This document shows, in pieces, positions 12,393 to 25,219 of a stretch of DNA of 64,000 bases (positions are counted from its first letter, which is position 1; each line of letters opens with the position of its first letter). The notes below the pieces were generated by a model. It was not told the origin of the DNA. It ran no database searches and saw nothing but the letters and a program-made list of their open reading frames with translations. The position numbers were made by a program, and so were the translations under genes. The stretch lies in the NCBI RefSeq assembly GCF_964355755.1, contig NC_092679.1:6138001-6202000 (forward strand), written 5' to 3'. This DNA is from Antedon mediterranea. Taxonomy: Eukaryota > Echinodermata > Crinoidea > Comatulida > Antedonidae.

Positions 12393-12821
12393 TGAAGACA
12401 ATGTGTTGCCATTGGAAACACAATGTGGTGATTATGCTTGTTTTACACTGAATGAGCGTGTTACTTAACTATACCATTATATCCGCCTTTCTTTTAAATA
12501 TAGTATTAGAAATGTGAATTTTAGCTAAAAAAATGTTAACTTAATTTATTTACAGTTTTAAACATTGTATTATAAAATGCAGTCCTTGTTAGACATTTTT
12601 AACATTATCATTTGTAATTTAAATAAGCATGTATGTAAATCCGCTTTAAAATCTAATATTTTTAATATAATTTTGACAATAAGTTATTTCAAAATAATGT
12701 GATGTCATATTGAATAATTTGATAAACTATTTGTTTATCAGCAAAATAACTTGAATATTGAAAGAAGTAAAATTCTTATCTCAAAAGCTAATATTTTAAG
12801 TCTCTGTTAGTTTCTATAATA

Positions 12822-12991
12822 GTACACAACATAGCATGTTTGTGTCTTAATTTAGTAATGGGTAGAGGATGTTTAATTGAGTAAATGGCAATGGGTGGGC
12901 TGTTTTGTACACAACATAGCATGTTTGTGTCTTAATTTAGTAATGGGTAGAGGATGTTTAATTGAGTAAATGGCAATGGGTGGGCTGTTTT
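12822..12991. repeat. Perfect 85-bp tandem duplication
   Basis: The segment from GTACACAACATAGCATG to GGGTGGGCTGTTTT occurs twice back to back with no difference that I can see. Lack of divergence suggests a recent duplication or an assembly artefact. Confidence 0.9.
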
Positions 12992-13659
12992 GTTTTGTAA
13001 ACAATTTAAACTGATATTGGATTTGATGTAAATATGTATTTACTTCATTTTTTGGATGTTTACTTAAATTACTGCAGTAGTACACCATATACTGTATGTA
13101 GTCTCGTATTATTCAATTACTGCAGTAATAATGATCTTAAGTATGCGAAAATGAATGATATTTTGTGCTTTTATTTTTTAATGTACATAGTAGTAGTAGT
13201 AGTTTTAAAAAGTGTTTTTATAAATAAATATTTTGTGTTTCTGTATTTCTAATGTGTGGATAGCTATAAAGTGTTCATAATCTGTAAATATACTTGATAA
13301 GTAAAAAGTAGGACTCCATTTAAATTCAAGTAAGGTGATGTCATGTTATGTGATCCTAAAAGGTAATAAAAAATGACTCAAATTTGAGGCTAATTTACAA
13401 AATGCATGGTGAACATCCCTCAATGTATAACATCCAAAATATATCTGCTTGTAATAATGTGATTTTGGTCTTAACATTCATTAGCACATGTTTTACCTGA
13501 CTATCTGATGATGTGAACTACTTAGAATTTTGACAAATGACAAACAAACATTTGATTTTGAGTAATATGGGGATTTAGATTGAACAAATCAACTTTATTC
13601 TGATAGAAATGAACCATTAAAATAATGGGGGTATGTGATGCACACAGTTGAATAGCCTA
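12992..13659. other. Intergenic; nothing recognised
   Basis: AT-rich with a short (TAG)n run near 13188. No gene or element recognised. Confidence 0.4.
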
Positions 13660-13772
13660 AAACTCTATCTACACTATCAAACTTTATGTGACAAAAACAT
13701 GTGACATGGCCATATTATATGGACACATCACACTTTTTTGTCAAACTACTTTGATAGTGTGGACAGAGCTTA
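13660..13772. mobile_element. Family A MITE, copy 4, internally deleted
   Basis: AACTCTATCTACACTATC and TTGATAGTGTGGACAGAG ends are intact but the interior is short (about 110 bp overall against about 160 for the family). Confidence 0.8.
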
Positions 13773-14699
13773 ATAATGAGGATTTAGAACAAAAAATCTA
13801 GTTGATCAACAATGTAGTTCAATCCATTAAAATGATGGGGATTTTATTCACAGTTTTTTTTTTTTGGAATAGGCCAAACGTTTTCATAATTTTTCTTTGA
13901 TATGTAGCCATAGCTTCATCATCTGTAATGCTGCTGCTGCTACTGTATTCATACTAAACAACTTTCAGTAATAAAACACAATGTTGACATGTGAAATGTG
14001 ATTCTATTATTTGTTTTTCTTGAGTTGTATTAATAAAATTATTTAGATTGTGATTTATTATAGTGTTCCAACAACGAACATTTCATCTGGCTGTAGTGTA
14101 GGCGCGCCTATTCATTGTATAATTTGACAATAAAACGTATGTGTTTGCTGCCCTCATTTGTAAGTAACCAATAATCCAAACAAAACCAATACTGTATTCT
14201 CAGTTCTCTTGGCTAAATGTTGTCTTAAGTATGTATTTGTATTTCGTCATCAGATTCACGGTGCGAATATTTTGTGCTAGTATGACAGTACAGCGCAAAT
14301 AATTCGTACTAATATCACGGTCACCGTGCGAATAACCTCTTGGTCTATTTTGTTTTAAATCGAAAAGTTTATGTTTTTTTTATCATTTAATTTAACTGAT
14401 CAAGTGACGTTATTGTTTATTTTGTTTTCAAATGTGAAAGATAGACGTTAAAAAGAGGAAATGGTCACTGCTATCAAATTATCAATTTTAGAAAGTCGCT
14501 TAATTGTCATATCATGACAAGAACATAAAGTGGTAAAGAAAAAAGAAGTACCATTAGTGCGTCATTACCGTTAAACGTTCAAGTGGGTTGAATTGATATG
14601 TGTGCCCATTCTATCATTTGAATTTATACCGTAAACTAGAAAGTTTAACTTTCAAAGGTAAGTCGGTATTGTTTCTTACAACTAAAGATAATCAACAAT
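13773..14699. other. Intergenic; nothing recognised
   Basis: AT-rich spacer. A motif GTGCGAATAACC / GCGCAAATAATTCG around 14260-14335 suggests a decayed inverted element, but I cannot define ends. Confidence 0.35.
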
Positions 14700-14715
14700 A
14701 CACATAGGCCCTATA

Positions 14716-14760
14716 TAATAATAATAATAATTATAATAATACTAATAATAATAATAATTT
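14716..14760. repeat. (ATA)n-type microsatellite
   Basis: Imperfect AAT/ATA trinucleotide run immediately before a LINE-like tail, a common poly(A)-derived context. Confidence 0.7.
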
Positions 14761-14799
14761 AGGTATTTGTATAGCGCCAGAATCAACTAAACCGAAGTA

Positions 14800-15020
14800 A
14801 AAATCAAAGGTGCTTATATTGGATGTTAAAAAGATGCGTTTTAAGTTCTTTTTTAAAAATAGCAATAGAAGTTGATTTAGTAAAATGACCGTCGAGGGAG
14901 AGAATTCCAAAGAGAAGCAGCAGAGAACATAAAAGACCTTTGTCCATAAGATTTGGTGTTAATTCTAGGAACAAGTACTGTAGTAGGTTTTGATCAGCCG
15001 AAGTTGGGAAGAAGATCAAG
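14800..15020 (-). mobile_element. LINE (CR1/L2-like) C-terminal remnant
   Basis: On the minus strand the frames give SLWNSLPRR followed after a frame shift by FKKELKTHLFN, the typical end of CR1/L2-family reverse transcriptase proteins (LWNSLP...FKxxLKTHLF). The frameshift and lack of the polymerase core show it is a dead fragment. It ends next to an (ATA)n run, consistent with a 3' tail. Confidence 0.6.
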
Positions 15021-15070
15021 GAGTTAAGAAGTAGCGCTTTAAATAGTTTCTTTTTCGAGGTGAGTAACAT

Positions 15071-15610
15071 TTACAAATCGCATCGGCGATATCAATTCAT
15101 TTACAGTCCCAAATCATAACTGGGATTTAAGTTTTTTGCAACGACTTGGATGCTAACGCCTATATAAGTGGCCTACCGCGAGATTTTCAGATAGGGTAAA
15201 AACATCGTTTAAACTCCCACCATCTACTATTATCTATTTAAAGATAATTTATTGTCTCCCTGAAAAAAATAACACATTTTGACCAAAAATTGTATCGAAA
15301 AAATATGTTTAAACCATAATTTAAATGAAAAAGTATATATGAATATTGTCAATGAGTATGGTACAATGTAACATTTATTTATTTTCTTTTGCGCCGAAAG
15401 TGGTTAAACTTCATTAAAACCACAAACAAATTGTCTATTTTCAAATGTATTATTCATCTTCATTTGCGGGGGTGGGGGTGGTGGGACCAAGCTTAAGTAA
15501 ATTCTTTGTAGGCCTAGTGCTTGAAATTTTGATGAATGTATGCATAAGTCTATTTAGTTTTATGTTATGTTATGTTTTATCCGTTATTTTTGTGCCCAAG
15601 TCTCGCTCAG
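15071..15610. other. Intergenic; nothing recognised
   Basis: AT-rich, with a decayed family C-like patch near 15245-15430 (TATTGTCTCCCTGAAAAA, AAGTGGTTAAACTTCATT). No gene seen. Confidence 0.4.
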
Positions 15611-15614
15611 CTTG

Positions 15615-17005
15615 CAGGCCTAAAGCCTGGTTCCCACTAGAACGTAACGCAAGGACGTAAATGCAACGCAAGCGTTTTAACCAATGACAAGCGAAGTTAT
15701 AGACAGTAAAGCGTGGTTCCCACTAGCGACGCAACACAAGGACGTAACGCAACGCAAGTGTACTGACCAATCACAAGCGATGGCTTATTCGCTTGTGATT
15801 GCTAACTGTTTATAACTTCGCTTGTCATTGGTTAAAACGCTTGCGTTGCGTTTACGTCCTTGCGTTACGTTCTAGTGGGAACCAAGCTTTATCAATCACA
15901 AGCGAATAAGCCATCGCTTGTGATTGGTCAATTCACTTGCGTTGCGTTACGTCCTTGTGTTGCGTCGCTAGAAAACGTGGTTCCCACTAGAACGCAACAC
16001 AGCGACCTATTAACGCAAAGTGATGTATTGCGTAATCACAAGTGAGAACCGATGCAACAGTGCTGCAAAAATCTATTATTGGAAGGGTATTTGCTTAACC
16101 GTGGTTCCCACTTGCGACGTAAAGCCTGGTTTCCATTAAAATCGCTACAGCGTTTCCATTAAAATCGCTACACGCGCAGATGTCGCCGACGCAATCGGGA
16201 AGGCTCCCCGATTCATCGCAGTCAAATCGGCAAAGTTCAACCATGTTCAACTTTGCCGATTTTGTCGGCGATGAATCGTAATACGCGTACCAAAGAATAT
16301 TTAAGCGTGGTTCCCACTAGCGACGCAACGCAAAGACGTAACGCAACGCAAGTGAATTGACCAATCACAAGCGATGGCTTATTCGCTTGTGATTGCTAAC
16401 TGTCTATAACATCTCTTGTCATTGGTTAAAACGCTTGCGTTGCGTTTACGTCCTTGCGTTACGTTCTAGTGGGAACCAAGCTTTAGCACTCGCGTACTAG
16501 ATCCCCGATAAATTCTAGCGTTTCCATAGAATCGCTACGCTCTGTCGTGTAAGCGTGGTTCCCACTAGCGACGCAACGCAAGGACGTAACGCAACGCAAG
16601 TGAATTTACCAATCACAAGCGATGGCTTATTTGGGTTTGATTGCCAACTGTCTATATCTTCGCTTGTCATTGGTTAAAACGCTTGCGTTGCGTTTACGTC
16701 CTTGCGTTACGTTCTAGTGGGAACCAAGCTGTAGCGATTTTATGGAAACCAGGCTTAACGTAACGCAATCGACGCAACGTAAGAAAATGCCCTTCCAATA
16801 ATTGTGTTTGCCTCCGCCTGCGTGAAATCAAACCTGTGATTTTTGCAGCACTGTTGCGTCGTCGGTTCCCACTTGTGATTACGCAATACAGCCCTCTGCG
16901 TTGATACGTCACTGCGTTACGTTGCGTTGCGTTCTAGTGGGAACCACGCTTTATGTTGCGTAGGTTGCGTTACGTTGCGTCGCAAGTGGGAACCAAGCTT
17001 TAGTT
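15615..17005. mobile_element. Nested cluster of family B foldback elements
   Basis: At least four copies are packed together, some inside others. Repeated landmarks are GGTTCCCACTAG with its inverse CTAGTGGGAACCA, GCAACGCAAGCGTT, and the centre AATCACAAGCGAATAAGCCA or its inverse. Approximate units: 15625-15890, 15890-16100, 16310-16490, 16550-16735, 16745-17005. Two subtypes occur: one centred on the AATAAGCCATCGCTTGTG hairpin, the other on TTGATTTCACGCAGGCGG. CpG-rich compared with its surroundings. Confidence 0.85.
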
Positions 17006-17035
17006 CACGTTTGGAAACAATGACATGTCAATTTT

Positions 17036-17391
17036 AAAGATAATATTGTCCCCCTAAAAAAATTTTTTTAAATTTTTTTGTTGAATATGTTATTTTAATG
17101 TCACATAATAGTTATTCACTCTCACAAAAAATTGGGTCTGAAAAAAATGTATTTACGTACCTGAGAAAAATGTAATTTAAAGCAAAAAATGGTCAAATTG
17201 TCTGGAAGACAATGAGTTTTTGGGTACTTTAACTGTTTATTTTGTCTTTTTATAGGTGAAATAATTTTTTTCCCCGTTTTTTTTCTTATGGATGTGAACA
17301 ACTTCATTAAAACTGCAAAATGGCCTATTCAAAGTCCGATTTTAAAAATCTTTATTTTTCATGATTTTGGGGGACAATACATCTTTAACAA
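17036..17391. mobile_element. Family C MITE-like element
   Basis: Ends AAAGATAATATTGTCCCCC and GGGGGACAATACATCTTT are inverted repeats. The interior holds TTCATTAAAACTGCAAAATG and the ATAGTTATTCACT patch common to the family. About 355 bp, no coding capacity. Confidence 0.85.
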
Positions 17392-17409
17392 ATTAATCTA
17401 TCACGTGAA

Positions 17410-17815
17410 AGAGTAAGCTTGGTTCCCACTAGCGACGCAAAGTAACGCAATCTTCGCAACGTAAAGCGTGGTTCCCACTAGAACGCAACGCAACGACGTA
17501 TCTACGCAAAGTGCTGTATTGCGTAATCACAATTGGTAACCAACGACGCAATAGTGCTGCAAACATCGTAGGTTTGATTTCACGCAGGCGGGGACAAACG
17601 AAATGATTGGAAGGGCATTTTCTTACGTTGCGTAGATTGCGTTACGTTGCGTCACTAGTGAGAACCAAGCTTAAGAAAATGCCCTTGAAATCAAACCTGC
17701 GATGTTTGCAGCATTGTTGCGTCGTCGTATCCCTCTTGGGATTACGCAATACAGCACTTTGCGTCAATACGTCGTTGCGTTGCGTTCAAGTGGGAACACG
17801 CTGTACTTACACGGT
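17410..17815. mobile_element. Two further family B elements
   Basis: GGTTCCCACTAGCGACGC at 17420 and GGTTCCCACTAGAACGC at 17468, with inverse ends near 17670 and 17795, show nested copies of the TTGATTTCACGCAGGC subtype. They continue the 15.6-17.0 kb cluster, separated only by the family C element. Confidence 0.8.
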
Positions 17816-18059
17816 TACGGTAGGTATACTGCCTAAATTATTATTATTACTATGTGTAATCAAACTACTAGTTTAAATGTTCATTTTTAATCATAAATAT
17901 GGAATTTCTTGTGTACATATTATTGTGTGCGGGATTGTGTACCACAGCCTGTTTCATTCAAATATCCCAATACCACATTCTGTGAAAATGTGAACATTTT
18001 CCCAAAATCTCTTTTCTTGAAGTCCTAAAGGTTCCATTTGTTAACCTTTAAAAACACAT

Positions 18060-18135
18060 TCAGAATACCAGACTTTCCAGAAAAGCAGACATAGTCAAGC
18101 CGACGGGTGTCCGGTATTGGGAGAATTGACTGTAT
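18060..18135. mobile_element. Pogo/Tigger-like repeat remnant
   Basis: Ends GTCCGGTATTGGGAGAATTGACTGTA, the inverse of the ACAGTCAACTCTCC end of the family seen at 44731 and 47337. Only one end remains here; a family A MITE abuts it. Confidence 0.5.
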
Positions 18136-18298
18136 AAAGCTCTGTCTACACTGTCAAACTTTATGTGACAAGAAAAATGTGATGTGCCCATATATGGATA
18201 TGATGATGTCATATCGCTACCATATTTGGATATATCACTACCATATTTGGACACATCACACCTTTTTTGTCAAACTCGTTCGATAGTGTAGACAGAGA
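18136..18298. mobile_element. Family A MITE, copy 5
   Basis: AAAGCTCTGTCTACACTGTC and CGATAGTGTAGACAGAG ends; full interior with two ACCATATTTGGA blocks. Confidence 0.9.
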
Positions 18299-19110
18299 CC
18301 AAAGTTTAATATGTACTTTAGTTTAAAATTCGATAAATGCTAGAGGGCAGCCTAATTACCGCGTGATTACGTAATAGATAGGAAGAACATAGAAATCAAA
18401 ACAACTACCGTCTATACAACCAGCACAGACGACTGGCAGCAAAACGGCGAAAAGAAATAGCTTGATCGATGGGATAAGATTTACAATTACGAATAACTTT
18501 ACATTTTGTTATGTATTTATTGTTGGAATCTATTATAATACAAATTAAGGTACGTAATATATTAACCAAACAATTACTATTTTGGATATCCTTGCGTTAG
18601 GCCAGCAGGCGGATAGCTTCGTGTTTGTTGTGTTGAGTGTGAAAAACGCACTGATCACCAGGCATAAAGTTTCCTCACGGCAACCTTTTAGACCTTCGGC
18701 TCGTACGTGAAGAAGACGACCGAGGTGAATCTACATTATTTTAATTATATGTGGGAATTTATAGTGCTATATTTCTCCATACTGTACACTAAAAAAAATA
18801 ATACTGTACTTCATTTTAAAAAATACTGTAAAGTAGGCCTAATAGGCCTAATAGTAATTTGTATTTATTTTAAAGTTTTTTAAAGAATAGGCCTAAATGT
18901 AGTATAGGATCATGGAAGAAGAACTATAAATTGGCTCCACTGTGGGATTAATTATCTTAAGCATGGTTAAAATGAATATTTAATGAGCTTATAAGACTAT
19001 CTTCTTAATTAAACCTATTGTACAGTACTGCTAATGGGTGTCCTGCACTTGCATGGAAATGAAATAATTAAATGTCTTTCTTGATTTATTTTAAATATTT
19101 ATTGTAAAGC
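18299..19110 (+). promoter_or_regulatory. Possible promoter or untranslated first exon (weak)
   Basis: Between 18400 and 18725 the base composition rises above that of its AT-rich neighbours, and a candidate donor (CCGAG followed by GTGAAT) sits at about 18725. The receptor gene downstream needs an untranslated first exon, since its first coding exon begins one base before the ATG. That this is it, 17 kb upstream, is only a guess. Beyond 18725 the sequence is plain AT-rich spacer. Confidence 0.15.
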
Positions 19111-19412
19111 TAAAGATAATGTATTGTCCCCCAAAACATGAAAAATGAAGATTAATAAAATCAGACTTTTTTAATAGGCCATTTTATAGTTTTAATAAAG
19201 TAATAACTTCCATAGAAAAAAAAAGATGTTTTCACTTATAAAAAGACAAAATAAACAGTTAAGATAAATTCAACCCATTTGACATTTTTTTGCTTTAAAT
19301 TACAGTTTTTCAGGTAATTTTTAGTAAAGAAAGTGAATAACTATTGTGGGACATTAAAATGGCATATTCAACAAAATACATTATTTATTCAGGGGGGTAA
19401 TATATCTTTAAA
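19111..19412. mobile_element. Family C MITE-like element
   Basis: TAAAGATAATGTATTGTCCC at the left, GGGGGGTAATATATCTTTA at the right, with AAAGTGAATAACTATTGTGGG inside. Same order as the other family C copies. Confidence 0.85.
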
Positions 19413-20899
19413 CTAAAACACAGATATATAATATAAATATTTCAAACTGTTTTCCCCTGGAAATGAGTGAGGTCGAACTTTTCACAAGATAAAATTTTTC
19501 ATTTGTTGTCAAAGATTGAATTTGCATTTTCCTTTCTGTTGTCAATGAGATAAGATGAATGAAAATTACATTTTTTTCTTATCCAATCCTTGTCTGAACA
19601 AATAATTTTGTCTAGAAAATAAGTAGACATATCAATTTGTTTTTCATTCAAAAATAGTAAAAATAATTGTAATAAAGAATATTGATTATTAAATATCTGC
19701 GAAATGCAGTAAATAATTTAATTGATGCATCAAGTCTTGACCTTCGTTTGACCTTCATCATGACCTTCACTGTACCTTGAAATAAAGTTCAATTATTTTA
19801 TCATAGTTCTCCAAAATCATTTATCATTTGAATATTAATCATTATTTTTGTGTTCAGTTTAAAATATTAACTACAGTACAAGAGATATTATTTAAATATG
19901 ATTGCCAACCATGCACAATTTTAAGATTTAGGAAATTATATTGGTCCACTTAAAATGGAAATTCGCTTGGCATAATTAAAACAATAAAAGTACAATAAAA
20001 AGATATTACAGTACATCCAAAAAATTGCAAAAACACTATAATTGGCAATGTTAAAATGCTTGTAACAAATGTTAAATACTGCTAAAAACACAAATTTCAA
20101 AAATGCTATAGGCCAATGTTAACATACTGCTGGTAAAACTATTAAAAATTGTAAAAACTTTAAAAAAAAATTACAGTATAGAAATTACATTGCATACTGT
20201 AGATTTCACAGTAGATCTGTGAAGATCAAAATAAAAAATATTAACATATTTTAACTTCTTGAAAAAAAGTATGATGGTTCAATCTTAATTCAATATTTTT
20301 TAAGTGGTTCACTCTTTACAGTATGTGCTTTTTTTAAACTCTCATTCTACTGAGTTTAGTCCTTTTTGTTTCTTAAGCTTGTTTTCCTTCCAGTCGATCT
20401 TGAGTTGCGCTGATTTGACCTGATTCAACGATTTTACAGGAAAAGTGGGTAAAAATAAACGCTAAAAATCGTTAAAATCTACAATTGTTGAAGTTGAACC
20501 GAGTTCAACTTCAACGACGATGTTATTCACCTTTTTTTGTGCACTTTTAAGGTCTGATATTTCAAAATAACAAGTGTAAGTCAAACTAAACTAAAATACA
20601 ATTTAATTTTTGTCCTTAAAAAATAGATTTCAGCAAAAACCTAGGCTAGGTTTTAGCATCAAGACCAATTTTCACGTGGGTCTGGCTGCCAACCTTTCAG
20701 TTTACAATACTTCACATGTCCTAGCAATGCTCATTAGAATGTGTAAAGAAATCTAATTACTGCAGTAACTGCAGTAGAATAACTTTGATTTGATTCATTT
20801 TATTAAAATTCAGCAGCCACTTTTAGTTGAGTAACTTTAGAAAAAAAAGACCAATGCCACTTTTCTTTTAGCAAATTCTTTTGTAATTTTTTAATTAAT
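19413..20899. other. Intergenic; nothing recognised
   Basis: Very AT-rich, with a TGACCTTC direct repeat (three copies at 19738-19780) and a weak palindromic patch around 20450-20520 (GTTGAACCGAGTTCAAC). No gene. Confidence 0.4.
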
Positions 20900-21252
20900 T
20901 AAAGATGTATTGTCCTCCAAAAACATGAAAAATAAAGATGAATTAAATCAGACTTTGAATGTGTTATTTTGTAGTTTTAATAAAGTTAATCACTTCCGTA
21001 GAAAAAAAACCCGGAAAAAATAATGTTTTCACTTATAAAATGACAAAATAAACGGTTAAATTCAACCAAAAACCCATTGGCTGGCAGCCAATTTGCCCAT
21101 TTTTTGCTTTAAAGTACGTTTTTTTTTCAGGTAAATACATTTTTTTCGATCCAATTTTTGGTCAAAGTGGATAACTATTATGTTACATTAAAATGGCATA
21201 TTCAACAAAAAAATTGTTAAGAATTATTTTTTCAGGACAATATATCTTTAAA
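20900..21252. mobile_element. Family C MITE-like element
   Basis: TTAAAGATGTATTGTCCTCC at the left and GGACAATATATCTTTAA at the right; interior includes GGCTGGCAGCCAA, a short palindrome shared with copies at 25030 and 35960. Confidence 0.85.
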
Positions 21253-23287
21253 CTCTAACTCCCTGCTTATACATTATCTCTAGTTAGTAGCCATATTTTG
21301 TTTATAATGTTGTTGTTTGAACAACTGCCAAAAATGCCCAATGTCATTCTGTGACCATTATTGTGCAAGGTTACATGAAATTAACAAGCAAGGTCAACCA
21401 AGGTCAAACTGACCAATGACCTTCTTTAATGCAAATGGTCATCATAGAATTGTTATTCATATTCAGTGTTTTATTCAGTAAGCAATGTATACGTGATACA
21501 GGTACATACCACTGCTATGGATTTATCTAAATTACTCATCAGGTATGTGTGTTGCTATAATGAAATTATACATTTATTTTTTCATACTATAATTTTGACC
21601 TTCATTTATTAATTGCAATAATTTTTACTTTAAAAGGCATCTTGCACCCTTTCCTATACGTGTACAGTCAGTAGTTTCTGTACCTCCAGTGAGTGCAGTG
21701 GCTGATATAGAGATAGGGCTTGTGGTTGATTCCCCTTCTCCAAAAAATTGGAGTATACCATACAGTAATTACTGTATGATCTCGCACCTTTGACAGCAAC
21801 ATAATCTTGGCATTTCTGAAAACAAGAACCTTCTAAACTAAACATACTTTTTATAGTAAGTTTAGTAGTTAAACTTTTGATCACAACACAATAAAGTGAA
21901 AAGAAGATTTTTTTTCTCTTTATTGTGTTGTGATAAAAAATATATACTCAACACAGATAAATCTTAACTCTAAAAAGACATATATTTGTCTGAATAAAGG
22001 TTAACAGTAGAATTAATTAGTCAATCCATTAATTACATAGCCCTTGTTCTGAAAATGAGAAAGTTTGTAAATGTGTTCCGAAGAAAATCTTAAATTATCA
22101 ATTATTTTATTTCAAGTACGTTACTTAAATTAAACTTATTACTGAGGTTTCTTTTTTAACAAACCATAAAATAAACTTGTTAGGCATCACATCCCTAACA
22201 AATTTCAGGGGAGAGGGCGTTTATTTTTTATTCTAAAAAAAAATGATGGTTGTAGACCATACTAACATAATTAATGAGGTTTGTATAATAAATTAATAAA
22301 GAATAACTTGATGTAGTATCTAAACCTAGTTTTTTTCTAGACTGCACTGTATTTATTAACAATAAACAATATTTTTCAGTGATTTACATTCGTCTTTTCT
22401 AATCCAATTTTCATCATAAATTGTAAAAACAAATCTAAGCCCAGTAGCAATTATGACATCATTAAGGATGTTTGTAAAATAGAAGTTTTGTACGGACATG
22501 TGATGAGAAGGTTGACTCGTACGTATAGTCTTTGACTGAATAGGGGTCTTTGAATGAGACGGTACTTCACATTGAACTACTTACTACTATGCGTTTCACT
22601 TGTGACAAGTACTGTAAATCTATATACGTACTGTAGGCACTACTTACTGACCATAGGGCAAGGATTGATACTACTGTAAGCTAAACATCTGCAATACAGT
22701 ATGTAGGTCAGCAGCAGATATTATTTACAGAGGTCAAATTAATCATAATTCTTTTAAAGCAATCAACAGGTTATCTCTATATTGACATCATCATGAATTT
22801 GGATTATTCTTAAGTTGGATTAGTTAGGTATCCTCCGGTTTTTGTGCTGACAACTTAGCACTTCTTTTGCTGCGAGAAACGTAGAATAATATCTCAAGTC
22901 CAGTTTCTTGTCACCAGAAACATTCAAATAATCAATTACATACAGAGAAAAATTTCATTTTAAAATTTTGTTTAGCAATTATTGCTAATCAAACTGATTT
23001 GATCTTTTTTGCTACACAATTTTAGAAATGTGTAGCAATAAGGTTGTTTTGTATAGCTTTTTGCTATGCTACACTGGCGAAATTATTCCCTGACATATCT
23101 TTCAATATTTTTATTATCTTGTATTTTATAATATATTGTACTGTACAGTAGGCTAGGAAGGATACTGTACAGTATAAATTTGTATTAATGAGTTGTGAAG
23201 AGACGTGACTTTAATGGTCTGGCATGCAAGCTTTATCTCACCTATTTCTCCACTTTTATTTTATAACACTGTAAAAAATAAAATAAC
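21253..23287. other. Intergenic; one hairpin, no gene
   Basis: A hairpin at about 21878-21935 pairs ATCACAACACAATAAAG with CTTTATTGTGTTGTGAT around a poly-T loop. The remainder is AT-rich without a recognisable gene or element. Confidence 0.45.
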
Positions 23288-24050
23288 AATGTCCCATTCC
23301 CTATTTTTTAGATCTAATTTAAGGTCACAAATTACATTTAATGTCAAAATAACTACTACTGTATATGGTCCTATTGAGATAACTTTTTTCGTCTTTATTA
23401 AACGGTTAAAAATGTAAAAAATAAGTTGATTCTAATAATGTATGCAGCCTGCTATAAATCCCAACATGCATCGCACACGGATTGATATTTTCATCTTGTG
23501 ATGTGATGCACCCACTTCGACCGATCGCATGAATTCAGCAACAATCAGGCTCGGCCCATAGCTAGCATACGATGTCGTACGTCACCGCTCTTTATCAGCC
23601 AGACCTACAAAACTAAGCCTAAACTAGGCCTAGACACGTCTATGAGAGAACTTTCGATGCAAGTTACTTAGGTAGTGCATTGTTTATGTCTTAATTAATT
23701 CAATTCAATTCAATTCAGATAATATTTATTTAGATAATAATGAATGAATATATACAAAATAGAAAAAAGATATTAAAGTGAACATAGATAAAGCAGTAAT
23801 TGGTAGTCATTATTATCATGGATCCCTTCTAGAAGTTAAAAAACTTGTCTCGTAGGGACCCACAACAAAACACATTACTAAAAAAATAAAAATAACCTAG
23901 AATATATAATTATATAATTTAGGATAAAAAATTACAGTATAATAACATAACTAACATCTTAACGTACATTTAAGAAAGGAAATGACCTGGTTTAATGTTT
24001 TTAAAGTTATTTTATAAATTATATGCATTATTAAATGTCAAAAATTGCAG
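23288..24050. mobile_element. Diverged copy of the 27173-27813 element
   Basis: Shares long stretches with 27173-27813 in the same order: TAGATCTAATTTAAG.TCACA, GGTCCTATTG.GATAACTTTT, GCTATAAATCCCA, CGGATTGATATTTT and AATGACCTGGTTTAATG. A block of about 250 bp around 23700-23960 is present here but not in the other copy, so it is probably a later insertion. Confidence 0.7.
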
Positions 24051-24883
24051 GTCTAGAATAGAAACACCAACAAAAAAAGTTCTAGTTTCTGGTGCTTACA
24101 CTTATAATAATAATTTTATAAATTATAGACCATATATCAATTAATACAATTTAGAAATATGAATAAGATACTGTACTAAAGAAATTTTTATAAAAACGGT
24201 AACCATATTGTTACTTTATTTTGGGGTTAAAAAGTTTGAACACATGTTATGTGTCTATCGTGGTTATTGCTAGCCCTTACCTACTTCATCAACTGATAAC
24301 AAGTAAAGAGACCAGTCTATCTGTCACCCAAATTGATGAACTTAATATGTTATCAATCTATATTTGTAAGACCAGATCTGTCCCAATAATTATAGTCTAT
24401 TTTTTGCATAGCAGCTAGTGTGTACAGTAATATCAGTTTGAAAGCCCTAAAATTGATCTGAAGATGTCTCCCAGTTTCTAACCCTGAATTCTGTAGCCTG
24501 AACCTAATTAGGGGATGCCTATGATCCCTTTGATAGAGGTGTCCACCTTTGATAAAGATTAATGGTGATGTTAAAGTTGTTTCTCCTTTACTCATTTCGC
24601 TTAATATGGGTGTCCTCTGAACAAGGGTTATTCGTATGTAAACATTTATCTTTGTACATGTCATAGGAAAGGAAAGCATCCCGATAATAAAGTGTCCCTT
24701 TGAATAAAGGTGCCTTCAATAAGAGGTTTTATTGTACTTTTCCTTTCCCCTGACTGTAAATTTAACTGTAAGAATTTTAACATTTGAGACATGTATTCTC
24801 TTGTGTTGTTATCTATTTTGTGTGTTTATTTAGTGAAATTATTTAGGTTAGTACGGAGACAGGTGTTTTACACCATGCATTTC
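24051..24883. other. Intergenic; nothing recognised
   Basis: AT-rich. 24480-24720 carries repeated GGTGTCC patches typical of decayed pogo-like repeats. The 108-residue minus-strand open frame here lacks any recognisable feature. Confidence 0.35.
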
Positions 24884-25219
24884 CACAAAAAAATATTTAC
24901 CTGAAAAAACTGTAATTAAGCACAAAATTATAATAGTTTTGGTCCTCTCTCCTTCATCTTTTTTTTTGTGTAATGTATTATACCATATGGACAATTGTCT
25001 GAAATAAAAGTTGAATTGAATTGAGTAGTCAAATTGGCTGCCAGCCAATGTGTTTTGGTTGAATTTAACAATTTTTTTTTTTGTGAAAGTAAAAACATTT
25101 GTTTTCCGGTTTTTTTTTTCTGCGGAAGTGATTAACTTTATTAAAAGCAAAATAGCCCATTCAAAATCTGACTTAGTAATCTTCATTTTTCATGTTTTGT
25201 GAAGACAATACATCTTTAA
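24884..25219. mobile_element. Family C MITE-like element, left end decayed
   Basis: The right half is clear: GGCTGCCAGCCAATGTG, GAAGTGATTAACTTTATTAA and the terminal GAAGACAATACATCTTTAAA. The left half has an unrelated segment at about 24940-25020 and no clean terminus. Confidence 0.7.

Noticed and set aside
12141-12401. Overlapping 84- and 71-residue frames on both strands
   Set aside because: They mirror each other because of the hairpin at 12273-12392.
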